Of a stretch of DNA of 64,000 bases, positions 7,568-15,361 are shown in pieces. Every line of letters begins with the position of its first letter. Within the stretch, counting starts at the first letter, position 1. The DNA comes from Burkholderiales bacterium (lineage in GTDB: Bacteria; Pseudomonadota; Gammaproteobacteria; Burkholderiales; Burkholderiaceae_B): NCBI GenBank assembly GCA_027484315.1, contig JAIXTE010000089.1:37897-101896 (forward strand), given 5' to 3'. The position numbers were made by a program, and so were the translations under genes. Below the pieces are notes generated by a model. It did no database searches and was not told the origin of the DNA. It saw only the letters and a list, made by a program, of their open reading frames with translations.

Positions 7568-9298
7568 ATGCTCACACAACCCGCCCAACTGCTAGATTTC
7601 AAAACCTTAAGGCGGCAAATACCAGTGCTTCCAGTAAAAGAATATGGAAGCAGGTACGCACTCGACTTTTCAACAAAGGCTTTTACTCAGGATGAGATCA
7701 AAACAAGGGTCTCCGATTGTTTCAAGCGAGTTTTTGAAAAATTTGGATATGAGAGCAGAGGCATTGATCTGGATGCCTTCAATGAAAGATGCCTCAAGCA
7801 GATGTTGGGTGCGAAATTCTCAGGTGATGCCACAAAGTTCGCCATTGACGAGGATCATTTCGTTTTTGTATACAAGACCACATCGTTTTTCACTTTCGAC
7901 GCGCTTTTAAGAGAATTCCACAAATCAGAAATCCTGAAAGCATATAAAAGGAACGATGACCTGGATGTTGACACGATTTGCGCCGACTACCCGGAATTGC
8001 GTGAGGAGCTAACACCAACGGGGATAAGAACGCCAAACCGTACGGATGACTTTGAGGATATAGAGGAATTCGGGGAGCCATCACCGCGGAAATCTGATGA
8101 GACGGATAGCTCTTTCCTGAGCGCTCTGAGGAAGAGCCCATATGAATTCGGCTCTGGCTTTGAAGACATTCTTGATGACAAGGGATCGAATAACCTAGTG
8201 ATTGAGCCAAAGAAACAAAGGCTCGACTCCAGGGACCAAAGAGCAGCCGCATTCGAGTCTTCTAAAGTGGAGACGAGAACCCGTTGGGCCAGCATGAGCG
8301 AGGCAGAGGTAAACGAAGTGCTTGGGGTAGGCTCCTCAAAAAGCGGAATCTCATACAAATCTAACGACGCCGACATATTTAACTTCGGAAGCGATCTGGA
8401 TAGATCAGAGAGTCCAAGTACCTCAACCAGAAAGGATGAGCCCGATGATCAGGGTGAGAAAGTTGGCGTTGATGGTGAAACCGGTAACGCGAAAGTCAAT
8501 ACGCCACAACGAAGCGGAGGTGACGACTGGACGGACAGTTTCAACCTGGACGAATCAAGGAGCGAGAGTTTCCTTGAAAAAACGCCCGATATGCAAGATG
8601 AAACAGGCAATATAGCGAAGCCTGCCTCCGCAGCCCAAGAAGAAGACCAAAAGCAAGGGCAGGCAACCGACTTTGGTGGATGGGATTTCCTAACGGAGGA
8701 GCCTTCAAGCGTAGCCACCAAGTCTGAGATACCCAACGCCACCGATTCTTCATTTAACAGTCGTGACATGAGCGAAGATCTCGTGGATAAGGGCGGTCCG
8801 TCCAGTGAACAGTCCGACCCGGCGAATACCGTTGACGGTGGTGATTTTTTTGATTTTCAGCAGCCTACTGCTTTGCAAACCCATTCAGCCTCTCAGCAGG
8901 AGCAAATTAGTCCACTGGGGATAGAAAAGACGCCAATATCAGAGCCGTTTGATTTCGCTGGCGGTGAAAGTGATCAGTCGAGGGAGCCCGCAGAAGAGAA
9001 CCAAATTCCTGCTCAAAGCAGTGTGTCTGAAAACGCCACAACCCTGGTCGTCCCCGCTTCGGAATTAGAGGAGTTCAGTATGGACGACGAATTTACGTTA
9101 CCGGAGAAGTCCGGGCAAGCGCAGCCGGATTACGGATTTGAGTTCAACTCTGAGGGGAATAGCGAATCATCGATTAAGAGCGACGAGAAAAGGCAAGCGG
9201 AAGCACCAGAGAACCTGTCAACTACGGATGGTGATGAAAAGAGCTCCGGCGACTCTAAAGGCGGCGTGGGAGCATCAGACAGGTGGAGTTTTGACTAG
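7568..9298 (+). CDS. Large acidic protein with disordered tail, 576 aa
   Basis: Residues 1-140 look folded, with a mixed alpha/beta pattern (QIPVLPVKEYGSRYALDF, HFVFVYKTTSFFTFDALL). From about 150 to the end the protein is dominated by Ser, Asp, Glu, Gly and Gln and is almost certainly disordered, with recurring short aromatic-acidic motifs (FGGWDFL, DFFDFQQP, FDFAGGE, DYGFEF, and a C-terminal DRWSFD). Such repeated WDF/FDF motifs often act as docking points for a partner. No signal peptide. Divergent from the equally unknown 798-aa gene, suggesting a shared regulatory region. Not recognised as any known flagellar or transfer protein. Confidence 0.65.
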   Translation: MLTQPAQLLDFKTLRRQIPVLPVKEYGSRYALDFSTKAFTQDEIKTRVSDCFKRVFEKFGYESRGIDLDAFNERCLKQMLGAKFSGDATKFAIDEDHFVFVYKTTSFFTFDALLREFHKSEILKAYKRNDDLDVDTICADYPELREELTPTGIRTPNRTDDFEDIEEFGEPSPRKSDETDSSFLSALRKSPYEFGSGFEDILDDKGSNNLVIEPKKQRLDSRDQRAAAFESSKVETRTRWASMSEAEVNEVLGVGSSKSGISYKSNDADIFNFGSDLDRSESPSTSTRKDEPDDQGEKVGVDGETGNAKVNTPQRSGGDDWTDSFNLDESRSESFLEKTPDMQDETGNIAKPASAAQEEDQKQGQATDFGGWDFLTEEPSSVATKSEIPNATDSSFNSRDMSEDLVDKGGPSSEQSDPANTVDGGDFFDFQQPTALQTHSASQQEQISPLGIEKTPISEPFDFAGGESDQSREPAEENQIPAQSSVSENATTLVVPASELEEFSMDDEFTLPEKSGQAQPDYGFEFNSEGNSESSIKSDEKRQAEAPENLSTTDGDEKSSGDSKGGVGASDRWSFD

Positions 9299-9359
9299 AA
9301 GAAGTCTCAATTGATACAGACAGACTTTCGTTTGGACGGTTAATAGAGGCGCTTGAGTA

Positions 9360-9380
9360 CGCTGCAGCACCCTTGCAGCG
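9360..9380. repeat. 7-bp inverted repeat upstream of the flg operon
   Basis: CGCTGCA at 9360-9366 and TGCAGCG at 9374-9380 form a GC-rich hairpin or operator with a 7-nt spacer. It lies 62 bp after the stop of the upstream gene and just before the candidate flgB promoter. No T-run follows directly. It could end upstream transcription or bind a regulator. Confidence 0.35.
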
Positions 9381-9394
9381 CAAAAGTCAAAAAG

Positions 9395-9424
9395 TTGCTC
9401 AAAAATCATTCTTTTTTTTATAAC
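9395..9424 (+). promoter_or_regulatory. Candidate promoter of the flgB-J operon
   Basis: TTGCTC (9395-9400) and TATAAC (9419-9424), 18 bp apart, lie 48 bp before flgB. A T8 tract sits between them. The short sequence AAAATCATT just after the -35 also occurs upstream of flgE (about 48246-48254), hinting at common control. I see no match to sigma-28 (TAAA/GCCGATAA) or sigma-54 (GG-N10-GC) elements here. Confidence 0.3.
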
Positions 9425-9472
9425 TAGCAAATAAGAATAGAATTTGATGGTACTCCTTAAAGAAGAGCAACC

Positions 9473-9949
9473 ATGCTAGACCAGATAAAGCAATCCCTGC
9501 ATTTTCAGTCGGAAGCCTTGGATATGCGTTCCAAGCGACAGTCGCTGATTTCCTCAAACATATCGAACGTCGATACCCCGGGTTACAAGGCTGTGGACGT
9601 GAGTTTCTCCAAGGCGCTGGGGGAAGCGACAGGTGTGGCACCCAAAAAGAACAAGCCTGGGGTAGCCGACAGCCCTATTCCAGCACTAAAGATGACAAGT
9701 GGGTCAGACAATACGAGTGTGAAAAGAACACATTCCGGCCACCTCACAGGGAGCCCGTTAGACAACTCCAGTTTCGCTAGAGCCGTCAAATACAGACGGG
9801 GAGACACTGCCGCACTTGACGGTAACTCGGTGAATATAGAGCGCGAAAAGGCAAATTTCGCGGAAAACACTGTCAAATACGAAGCGTCGCTTCGAGCAAT
9901 CAGCGGACGCATTAAAACACTCAAATCAGCAATCAAAGATGGAATCTAA
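9473..9949 (+). CDS. flgB: Flagellar proximal rod protein FlgB
   Basis: 158 aa. The N-terminus has the rod/hook family signature: a helix followed by LISSNISNVDTPGYKA (the NxANxxTPGYK motif), needed for export and for coiled-coil packing of axial proteins. The C-terminal helix (NFAENTVKYEASLRAISG) matches FlgB, which packs at the base of the rod on FliE and the MS ring. It is slightly longer than the usual 115-140 aa, mainly through a Lys/Ser-rich central insert. First gene of the flgB-J operon, followed after 11 nt by flgC. Ribosome site AAGAAGAG. Confidence 0.95.
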   Translation: MLDQIKQSLHFQSEALDMRSKRQSLISSNISNVDTPGYKAVDVSFSKALGEATGVAPKKNKPGVADSPIPALKMTSGSDNTSVKRTHSGHLTGSPLDNSSFARAVKYRRGDTAALDGNSVNIEREKANFAENTVKYEASLRAISGRIKTLKSAIKDGI

Positions 9950-9960
9950 GGGGTTACTCG

Positions 9961-10380
9961 ATGTCTTTATTTAACTCGTTTAAGGTTGCCGGCACTGGAC
10001 TTATGGCTCAGTCGACAAGGCTAAACACCGTTGCCTCAAACATGGCAAACGCCGACACCGCGGCGTCAAGTGAGGCTGAGGTTTACAGGGCTCGTAAAGT
10101 GGTTTTTGAAGCCGAGATGGACCAGGCTTCACGTGGTCGAGCCAAGGCTTCGAGCATGGTGAACACCAAAGAAATCGTTCAGATTGATACGCCGGCAAAA
10201 AAAGTTTACGACCCGGCCAGCCCCGTCGCAGATGCTGATGGTTACGTGTATATGCCAAACGTTGACGCAGCGGAAGAGATGGTCGAGATGATTGCGTCAT
10301 CAAGATCCTATCAAATGAATGCAGAAGTCATGAACACATCAAAACAGTTGATGCTAAAGACTCTCAGCATGGGCGAATAA
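9961..10380 (+). CDS. flgC: Flagellar proximal rod protein FlgC
   Basis: 139 aa, normal length for FlgC. The N-terminal axial motif reads RLNTVASNMANADTA, here lacking the usual TPGY after it. The middle has VYDPASPVADADGYVYMPNV, the hallmark YDPxHPxAxxxGYVxxPNV of FlgC. The C-terminal helix SSRSYQMNAEVMNTSKQLM is the conserved family end. It forms a ring of the rod together with FlgB and FlgF in the periplasm after export through the flagellar type III system. Preceded by an AAGGGG-type ribosome site and 11 nt after flgB. Confidence 0.96.
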   Translation: MSLFNSFKVAGTGLMAQSTRLNTVASNMANADTAASSEAEVYRARKVVFEAEMDQASRGRAKASSMVNTKEIVQIDTPAKKVYDPASPVADADGYVYMPNVDAAEEMVEMIASSRSYQMNAEVMNTSKQLMLKTLSMGE

Positions 10381-10424
10381 AATTCGTCTCGCCTAAACGT
10401 AATAAAACGACAAGGGGTTAGGAA

Positions 10425-11081
10425 ATGAGTGTTAGTGGACTAAATGAAGCCTCAAGAAGCTCGGCTTCCAAGTTTGGCGGTGGCGCAGAAGAAATTCAGG
10501 ATCGATTTCTGAAGCTTCTCACAGCTCAACTAAAAAATCAGGATCCCCTGGAGCCAATGGATAACTCCCAGGTGACTTCACAGATGGCTCAGCTCAGCAC
10601 GGTAACTGGCATTCAAGATCTGAATAAAACCATGGCCGGAATTTCCGATTCATTCGCTTCTGCAGACCTTTTGAGGGCGACCTCATTGATTGGTCGTAGC
10701 GTTGTGGTTGAGGGAGATAGGCTTGCCGTGAATAAGGATTCAGACACTCTGGCATCCTTTGATCTTGGGAAATCAGTGGGCAGCGCTACCCTGGAAGTAA
10801 AGGATGCGGCTGGACGCGTGATTTACCAAGAAGATCTTGGTCCCAGAGGCGCTGGCCGCCATCAAATTGTCTGGGACGGAAAAGACATGAATGGAGATAA
10901 GCTGCCAGAGGGACTCTACAAATTCAGCGTCACCGGGATAAATGGTACAGAACAGGTGGATGCGCGTGAACTGGAGCAGCGTGTTGTTCTCGGCGTCCAC
11001 AACACAGGCGGGGCTCTGCAATTCAATATTGGTGGTGGTGAGCAAGTCGGCGTTGAAGATGTCTTAGAGTTTGGGGCGTAA
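10425..11081 (+). CDS. flgD: Hook-capping scaffold protein FlgD
   Basis: 218 aa. The N-terminal FlgD signature is FLKLLTAQLKNQDPLEPMDNSQ followed by QMAQLSTVTGIQDLN in two separate conserved stretches. The C-terminal part carries an Ig/FlgD-tudor-like segment (HQIVWDGKDMNGDKLPEGLYKF), the classic WDGxxxxGxxxxxGxYxF motif. FlgD caps the growing hook and is absent from the finished structure. The ATG is preceded by GGGGTTAGGA. Three nt separate it from flgF; flgE, which usually follows flgD, is instead located 37 kb away at 48300. Confidence 0.95.
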   Translation: MSVSGLNEASRSSASKFGGGAEEIQDRFLKLLTAQLKNQDPLEPMDNSQVTSQMAQLSTVTGIQDLNKTMAGISDSFASADLLRATSLIGRSVVVEGDRLAVNKDSDTLASFDLGKSVGSATLEVKDAAGRVIYQEDLGPRGAGRHQIVWDGKDMNGDKLPEGLYKFSVTGINGTEQVDARELEQRVVLGVHNTGGALQFNIGGGEQVGVEDVLEFGA

Positions 11082-11083
11082 CC

Positions 11084-11821
11084 ATGGATAAATTGGTCTA
11101 CATCTCAGCGGTAGCGGCAAAGTCTGCGCTGCAGCGCCACGAGAACGTATCAAACAACCTGGCCAACGTATCCACGCCGGGTTTTAAAAGTCAGCTAATG
11201 GCGTTTCAAAGTGCCCCTTTGAAGAGCAGTGAGGGACTAGCATCGCGCGCGTTCTCGATGGAAACCACTGTGGGCTTTGATGACGCAGAGGGCTCCCTCC
11301 AGCAGACCGGAAGGTCCCTCGATCTTGCAATCCAAGGTAAGGGGTGGTTTACCCTACAAACAGCGAATGGTGAGGGCTATACAAGGTCTGGTCACTTTCA
11401 AACCAATGCCGATGGCGTGCTTGTAAATTCAAGCGGTTTGTCGGTTGTTGAAGAAGGGGGTGGAGAGATCGTTATCCCCGCCGGATTCAGGTTTGACGTA
11501 TCAGATGAAGGCGTTATCTCTGGTGTCGACCCTGGGCAGAATGAAATCGTGCGATTGGGCAGAGTCAAGCTGGTCAATCCTGCTAAGGATGACATTGAGA
11601 GAAGCGATGACGGACTGTTCAGGCTAAAGAGTGGCCAGGATGCAGACTCTGATCAGGCTGTCCGATTAGCCTCTGGTTACCTTGAGAGCTCGAATGTGAA
11701 TGCGGCCGGCGCCATGGTGGACATGATATCCACTCAACGGGAATTTGAAGCCAATTTGAAAATGATCAGCTTGGCCGAGGAAAACTCAAAGCGGGGCGAT
11801 AGCCTCCTTGGTCTAAATTAA
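11084..11821 (+). CDS. flgF: Flagellar rod protein FlgF
   Basis: 245 aa, typical size. N-terminus: HENVSNNLANVSTPGFKSQ, the NNLANxxTPGFK axial motif. Central region DLAIQGKGWFTLQT and YTRSGHFQTNADG are the shared FlgF/FlgG/FlgE features. The C-terminus ESSNVNAAGAMVDMISTQREFEANLKMI is the conserved D0 helix. FlgF is the last proximal rod component. Immediately downstream of flgD, where flgE is expected; flgE has been relocated. Confidence 0.94.
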   Translation: MDKLVYISAVAAKSALQRHENVSNNLANVSTPGFKSQLMAFQSAPLKSSEGLASRAFSMETTVGFDDAEGSLQQTGRSLDLAIQGKGWFTLQTANGEGYTRSGHFQTNADGVLVNSSGLSVVEEGGGEIVIPAGFRFDVSDEGVISGVDPGQNEIVRLGRVKLVNPAKDDIERSDDGLFRLKSGQDADSDQAVRLASGYLESSNVNAAGAMVDMISTQREFEANLKMISLAEENSKRGDSLLGLN

Positions 11822-11834
11822 AGGAAATTACAAA

Positions 11835-12617
11835 ATGATGAAGTCCCTTTGGATTGCCAAGACAGGTCTAGATGCTCAGCAAACGCAACTTGATGTGGTC
11901 TCGAATAACCTGGCAAACACCTCTACCTCCGGATTTAAGCGCTCAAGAGCGGTTTTTGAAGATCTGATGTATCAAACGGTACGACAGCCAGGATCCGAAA
12001 CAGGGGAAAACGCTTCGGTTCCCTCAGGTTTGCAGATTGGTTCTGGAGCACGCCCTGTTGCCACGGTCAAGAATTTCGCCCAAGGCAATTTGAACCCCAC
12101 GAACAACCTGTTTGATGTTGCTGTAGATGGACGAGGTTTCTTCCCAATTGTGATGCCGGACGACACAATTAATTACACCAGAGACGGAAGTTTTCAGCTC
12201 AACAACCAGGGCGAAATTGTCACGTCAAACGGGTATCGACTACAGGGGCCTATTCAGGTTCCGGCTGAAGCCGTGAATGTGACCATCGGTCAGAACGGGA
12301 TTGTAAATGCCTTCTTCAACAATGACCCGAATCCCCAGGTGATCGGTCAGATCAACCTTGTTGATTTTATCAATCCAGCAGGTTTGCAAGCGAAGGGTCA
12401 AAACTTGTTTCAAGAAACAGCCGCCTCTGGCGCCCCTCAGGAAGGGACTCCAACAGAGAACGGATTGGGGGCTCTTAACCAGAGTTACATTGAGACCAGC
12501 AACGTAAACGTGGTTGAAGAACTTGTAACAATGATTCAAACGCAGCGCGCTTACGAGATCAACTCAAAATCTATCAGCACGAGCGATCAAATGCTTGGCC
12601 GACTGACACAACTTTAA
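11835..12617 (+). CDS. flgG: Flagellar distal rod protein FlgG
   Basis: 260 aa, exactly the normal length. Starts MMKSLWIAKTGLDAQQTQLDV, with the axial motif SNNLANTSTSGFKRS, central FDVAVDGRGFFPI and YTRDGSFQLN, and C-terminal ETSNVNVVEELVTMIQTQRAYEINSK, all diagnostic of FlgG. It builds the distal rod that crosses the P and L rings. Ribosome site AAGGAAATTACAAA. Followed after 14 nt by flgH. Confidence 0.97.
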   Translation: MMKSLWIAKTGLDAQQTQLDVVSNNLANTSTSGFKRSRAVFEDLMYQTVRQPGSETGENASVPSGLQIGSGARPVATVKNFAQGNLNPTNNLFDVAVDGRGFFPIVMPDDTINYTRDGSFQLNNQGEIVTSNGYRLQGPIQVPAEAVNVTIGQNGIVNAFFNNDPNPQVIGQINLVDFINPAGLQAKGQNLFQETAASGAPQEGTPTENGLGALNQSYIETSNVNVVEELVTMIQTQRAYEINSKSISTSDQMLGRLTQL

Positions 12618-12631
12618 TCGCGAATAACAAA

Positions 12632-13366
12632 ATGATGTCTAAGAAACTTTTGGCGCTATTGCTTACTCTGGGTTCAATGAGCGGATGCGCGAGTTTTAAC
12701 CCTTCAGTGGACTTCCCTGATGAAATGGGAGCTTCCACGAAGCCAGCAGGTAAGCAAGAAATGAGGATCGCACAAGAGGATCCCAATAGCGCGCAGTTTC
12801 ACAAAGAAATGGCGATGGCGAGAAATCAGTCAACCGATGGATCGTTGTTCAACTCAAGTACATACTCCGGCCTCTTTGAGGATCGACGGGCACGACAAGT
12901 TGGGGATCTGCTGACAATCGTGGTGCAGGAAAGCATTGATTCCCAGCAACAAAATGAAACCTCGGTTTCCAGAAGGGATGATATCTCTTTGAGGACCCCT
13001 GAGATCCGAGGGTTCTTCAATTTGCGGGGTATTGACGGATCAGCGACGTCGGACAAGGATTTCAGCGGAGAAGGCGCAACGAGAGCAAATAACCGCGTTA
13101 CCGGTACGGTTGCGGTGGTCGTCACTGAAGTTCTGCCAAGCGGGAACCTGAGGGTCAAGGGTGAACGACAAATCGGGACAAATCGTGAAGTCGAGTACAT
13201 CAAGTTTTACGGTATTGTAAATCCCGAAACAATCAGGTCGGGTAACCGGGTCGCCTCCACGGAAGTTGCAGAGGCACGTATTGAATATCGAGGACGCGGT
13301 CAAGTTGATTCAGCTCAGGCTATGGGCTGGATGTCGAGATTCTTCTTGTCTGTAATGCCGTTCTGA
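12632..13366 (+). CDS. flgH: Flagellar L-ring lipoprotein FlgH
   Basis: 244 aa. Signal peptide with lipobox SMSGC places a lipid on the Cys at about residue 20, and the protein forms the outer-membrane L ring around the rod. Family motifs seen: SLFEDRRARQVGDLLTI-type segment (here GLFEDRRARQVGDLLTIVV), NRVTGTVAVVVTEVLPSGNLRVKGE, and VNPETIRSGNRVASTEVAEARIEY at the C-terminus, each as separate conserved blocks. Its presence shows a two-membrane host. It lies between flgG and flgI as in many proteobacteria. Confidence 0.95.
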   Translation: MMSKKLLALLLTLGSMSGCASFNPSVDFPDEMGASTKPAGKQEMRIAQEDPNSAQFHKEMAMARNQSTDGSLFNSSTYSGLFEDRRARQVGDLLTIVVQESIDSQQQNETSVSRRDDISLRTPEIRGFFNLRGIDGSATSDKDFSGEGATRANNRVTGTVAVVVTEVLPSGNLRVKGERQIGTNREVEYIKFYGIVNPETIRSGNRVASTEVAEARIEYRGRGQVDSAQAMGWMSRFFLSVMPF

Positions 13367-13384
13367 GGGAAAGCCGGATATCTT

Positions 13385-14491
13385 ATGAATAAGCTAAAAA
13401 AATCGATCTCACTGCTGGCTCTGTGTTTTGTCTTCACTGCTCAAGGAGCAAACGCCGCAAGAATTAAGGACATCACCACAATACAAGGGGTACGCGAGAA
13501 CCCATTGTATGGTTACGGGCTTGTTGTTGGCTTAGATGGAACGGGTGATCAGACATCTCAAACGAGATTTACTGCTCAATCTATCGAATCGATGTTGACA
13601 AAGCAGGGTGTAAACCTGCCCCCAGGCATCTCTCTGCAGACGAAGAACGTTGCATCGGTAATGGTGACTGCGAACATGCCGCCAATGGGAAATCCGGGCA
13701 AAAAGATTGACATCACCGTCTCGTCCATTGGTAACGCGAAAAGCCTGAAAGGTGGAACCCTTTTGATGACACCATTAAAAGGAGCTGATGGACAGATATA
13801 CGCAATTGGTCAAGGAAACCTGGTTGTCGGTGGCGCCGGCGCGGAAGCGGGCAGATCGAGCAAACGGGTGAACCACCTGTCAGCAGGAAGAATTCCTGAG
13901 GGTGGAGTCATTGAACGGGCAATTCCATCAAAGGTTCTTGAGTCCAGCACAATTAAACTGGAATTGAAAGATCTTGATTTCGGTAACGCAGATCGAGTGG
14001 TAAAGGCTATTAATGCCAAATTCGGTAATGTCTCAAGACATATTGCAAGCGGTCTGATTGAGCTTGATGTCCCCTCAGACATGAATCAAAAGCTGGCATT
14101 CGTATCAATAGTTCAGCAACTGGAAATAGTTGAAACGGAACTGGTGGCCAAGGTAGTTATTAATTCCCGGACGGGTTCGGTGGTGATGAATCAAAAGGTT
14201 TCATTGGGACCAAGTGCTGTTTCGCACGGAAACCTCACTGTGAGTATTGATTCAATACCGATAGTGAGCCAGCCAAACCCTTTTGCTCAGGGTGAGACTG
14301 TCGAGACTTCCCTTGACCAGATAGAGATTAAAGAATCCGGCGGCGAGTTGATAAAGATAAATGGTAGCAGCAGCCTAAACGACGTGATTAACGGGCTGAA
14401 TCAGTTAGGCGCGAGCCCGACAGATTTGATCAGTATCCTGCAAGCACTTAAAACGGCCGGTAGCTTGAAGGCAGATCTGGAGATTATTTAA
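13385..14491 (+). CDS. flgI: Flagellar P-ring protein FlgI
   Basis: 368 aa, normal size. Cleavable signal peptide ending QGANA followed by ARIKDI. Conserved blocks: NPLYGYGLVVGLDGTGDQT, VTANMPP, GTLLMTPLKGADGQIYA, and the C-terminal SLNDVINGLNQLGASPTDLISILQALK. FlgI forms the periplasmic peptidoglycan-level bushing for the rod. The usual chaperone FlgA, which helps FlgI assembly, is not in this window. Followed one nt later by flgJ. Confidence 0.97.
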   Translation: MNKLKKSISLLALCFVFTAQGANAARIKDITTIQGVRENPLYGYGLVVGLDGTGDQTSQTRFTAQSIESMLTKQGVNLPPGISLQTKNVASVMVTANMPPMGNPGKKIDITVSSIGNAKSLKGGTLLMTPLKGADGQIYAIGQGNLVVGGAGAEAGRSSKRVNHLSAGRIPEGGVIERAIPSKVLESSTIKLELKDLDFGNADRVVKAINAKFGNVSRHIASGLIELDVPSDMNQKLAFVSIVQQLEIVETELVAKVVINSRTGSVVMNQKVSLGPSAVSHGNLTVSIDSIPIVSQPNPFAQGETVETSLDQIEIKESGGELIKINGSSSLNDVINGLNQLGASPTDLISILQALKTAGSLKADLEII

Positions 14492-14492
14492 G

Positions 14493-15287
14493 GTGGATAC
14501 GCATCTTCCTCCCCTGCCCGCTCTTGAAGCTCCGGCCATTATCCAGATACAAAAGAATTCCGCGACAAATGATGTAAGGAATTCGTTGGATTTGAATGGT
14601 CTCGCACTGTTAAGGAAAAAAGCGGGCGGTAGTGAAGAAGAAAGATCTCAAGCGATCGATGAGGCCGGCACCCAAATTGAAAGCATCTTCATCCAAAGGG
14701 CCCTGGGCTCGATGAGAGAGGGCTCCAAGCACTTCAAAAGTGGGCTCTGGCAGTCAAATGCCGGAGATATGTATGAAGGGATGCACGACCAAGAGATCGC
14801 ATCAACATTATCAAAAACAGGCATTGGAATATCCAAGCCGCTGGTAGAGCAGCTAAGAAGGCAATCGGGCATTGTCCCGCCTAAGCCGCCAAAAAAACCC
14901 TCCCCCTATCCGCTAAAAAAACCTGGTGGCAATCCAGATGTTCCTAGTGACTTAAAGGTGGGCAAACCCAACCCGACTTACTCGCAGAACGGTGTTGGTG
15001 ATAGTGCCTCTGCCCAATTGGATGCGGAAAACCTTCGTTTATATCAGAACGACGATAAGCTGGAGAAAGTGCTTAGAGGACTGAAAGGCAAGTACTCCCT
15101 CAGTGAATTGACTTCTACAGTTGAGCAGGAACAGGAAGATACGACTCACGTGGAAACCATCACAATTCAGGAAGGCCTTGCTGGTCCCGATGATCCCTTT
15201 GTGACCAATATCAAGGAAAAACAAACCCTTGAATTCTATAGCCCGTTAAACCAGGTAATCCAGAAGGTCACCTTCGGAATAAATTAG
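14493..15287 (+). CDS. flgJ: FlgJ-like rod-binding protein lacking the muramidase domain
   Basis: 264 aa, GTG start one nt after the flgI stop, with GGAG about 10 nt upstream. Residues 55-125 match the rod-binding domain (IESIFIQRALGSMREGS, GDMYEGMHDQEIASTLSKTG). Ordinary beta/gamma-proteobacterial FlgJ continues into a glucosaminidase domain that opens peptidoglycan. Here it is replaced by a Pro/Lys-rich linker (PPKPPKKPSPYPLKKP) and about 110 residues of unknown type ending FYSPLNQVIQKVTFGIN. Rod penetration would need a separate hydrolase. Last gene of the flgB-J block. Confidence 0.85.
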   Translation: MDTHLPPLPALEAPAIIQIQKNSATNDVRNSLDLNGLALLRKKAGGSEEERSQAIDEAGTQIESIFIQRALGSMREGSKHFKSGLWQSNAGDMYEGMHDQEIASTLSKTGIGISKPLVEQLRRQSGIVPPKPPKKPSPYPLKKPGGNPDVPSDLKVGKPNPTYSQNGVGDSASAQLDAENLRLYQNDDKLEKVLRGLKGKYSLSELTSTVEQEQEDTTHVETITIQEGLAGPDDPFVTNIKEKQTLEFYSPLNQVIQKVTFGIN

Positions 15288-15361
15288 AGTCTTAACGATT
15301 TTTATTTTTTCCAGAAATATTGACGGTAGTATTTCCTAATAAGCATACCAAAGAGATTCCT

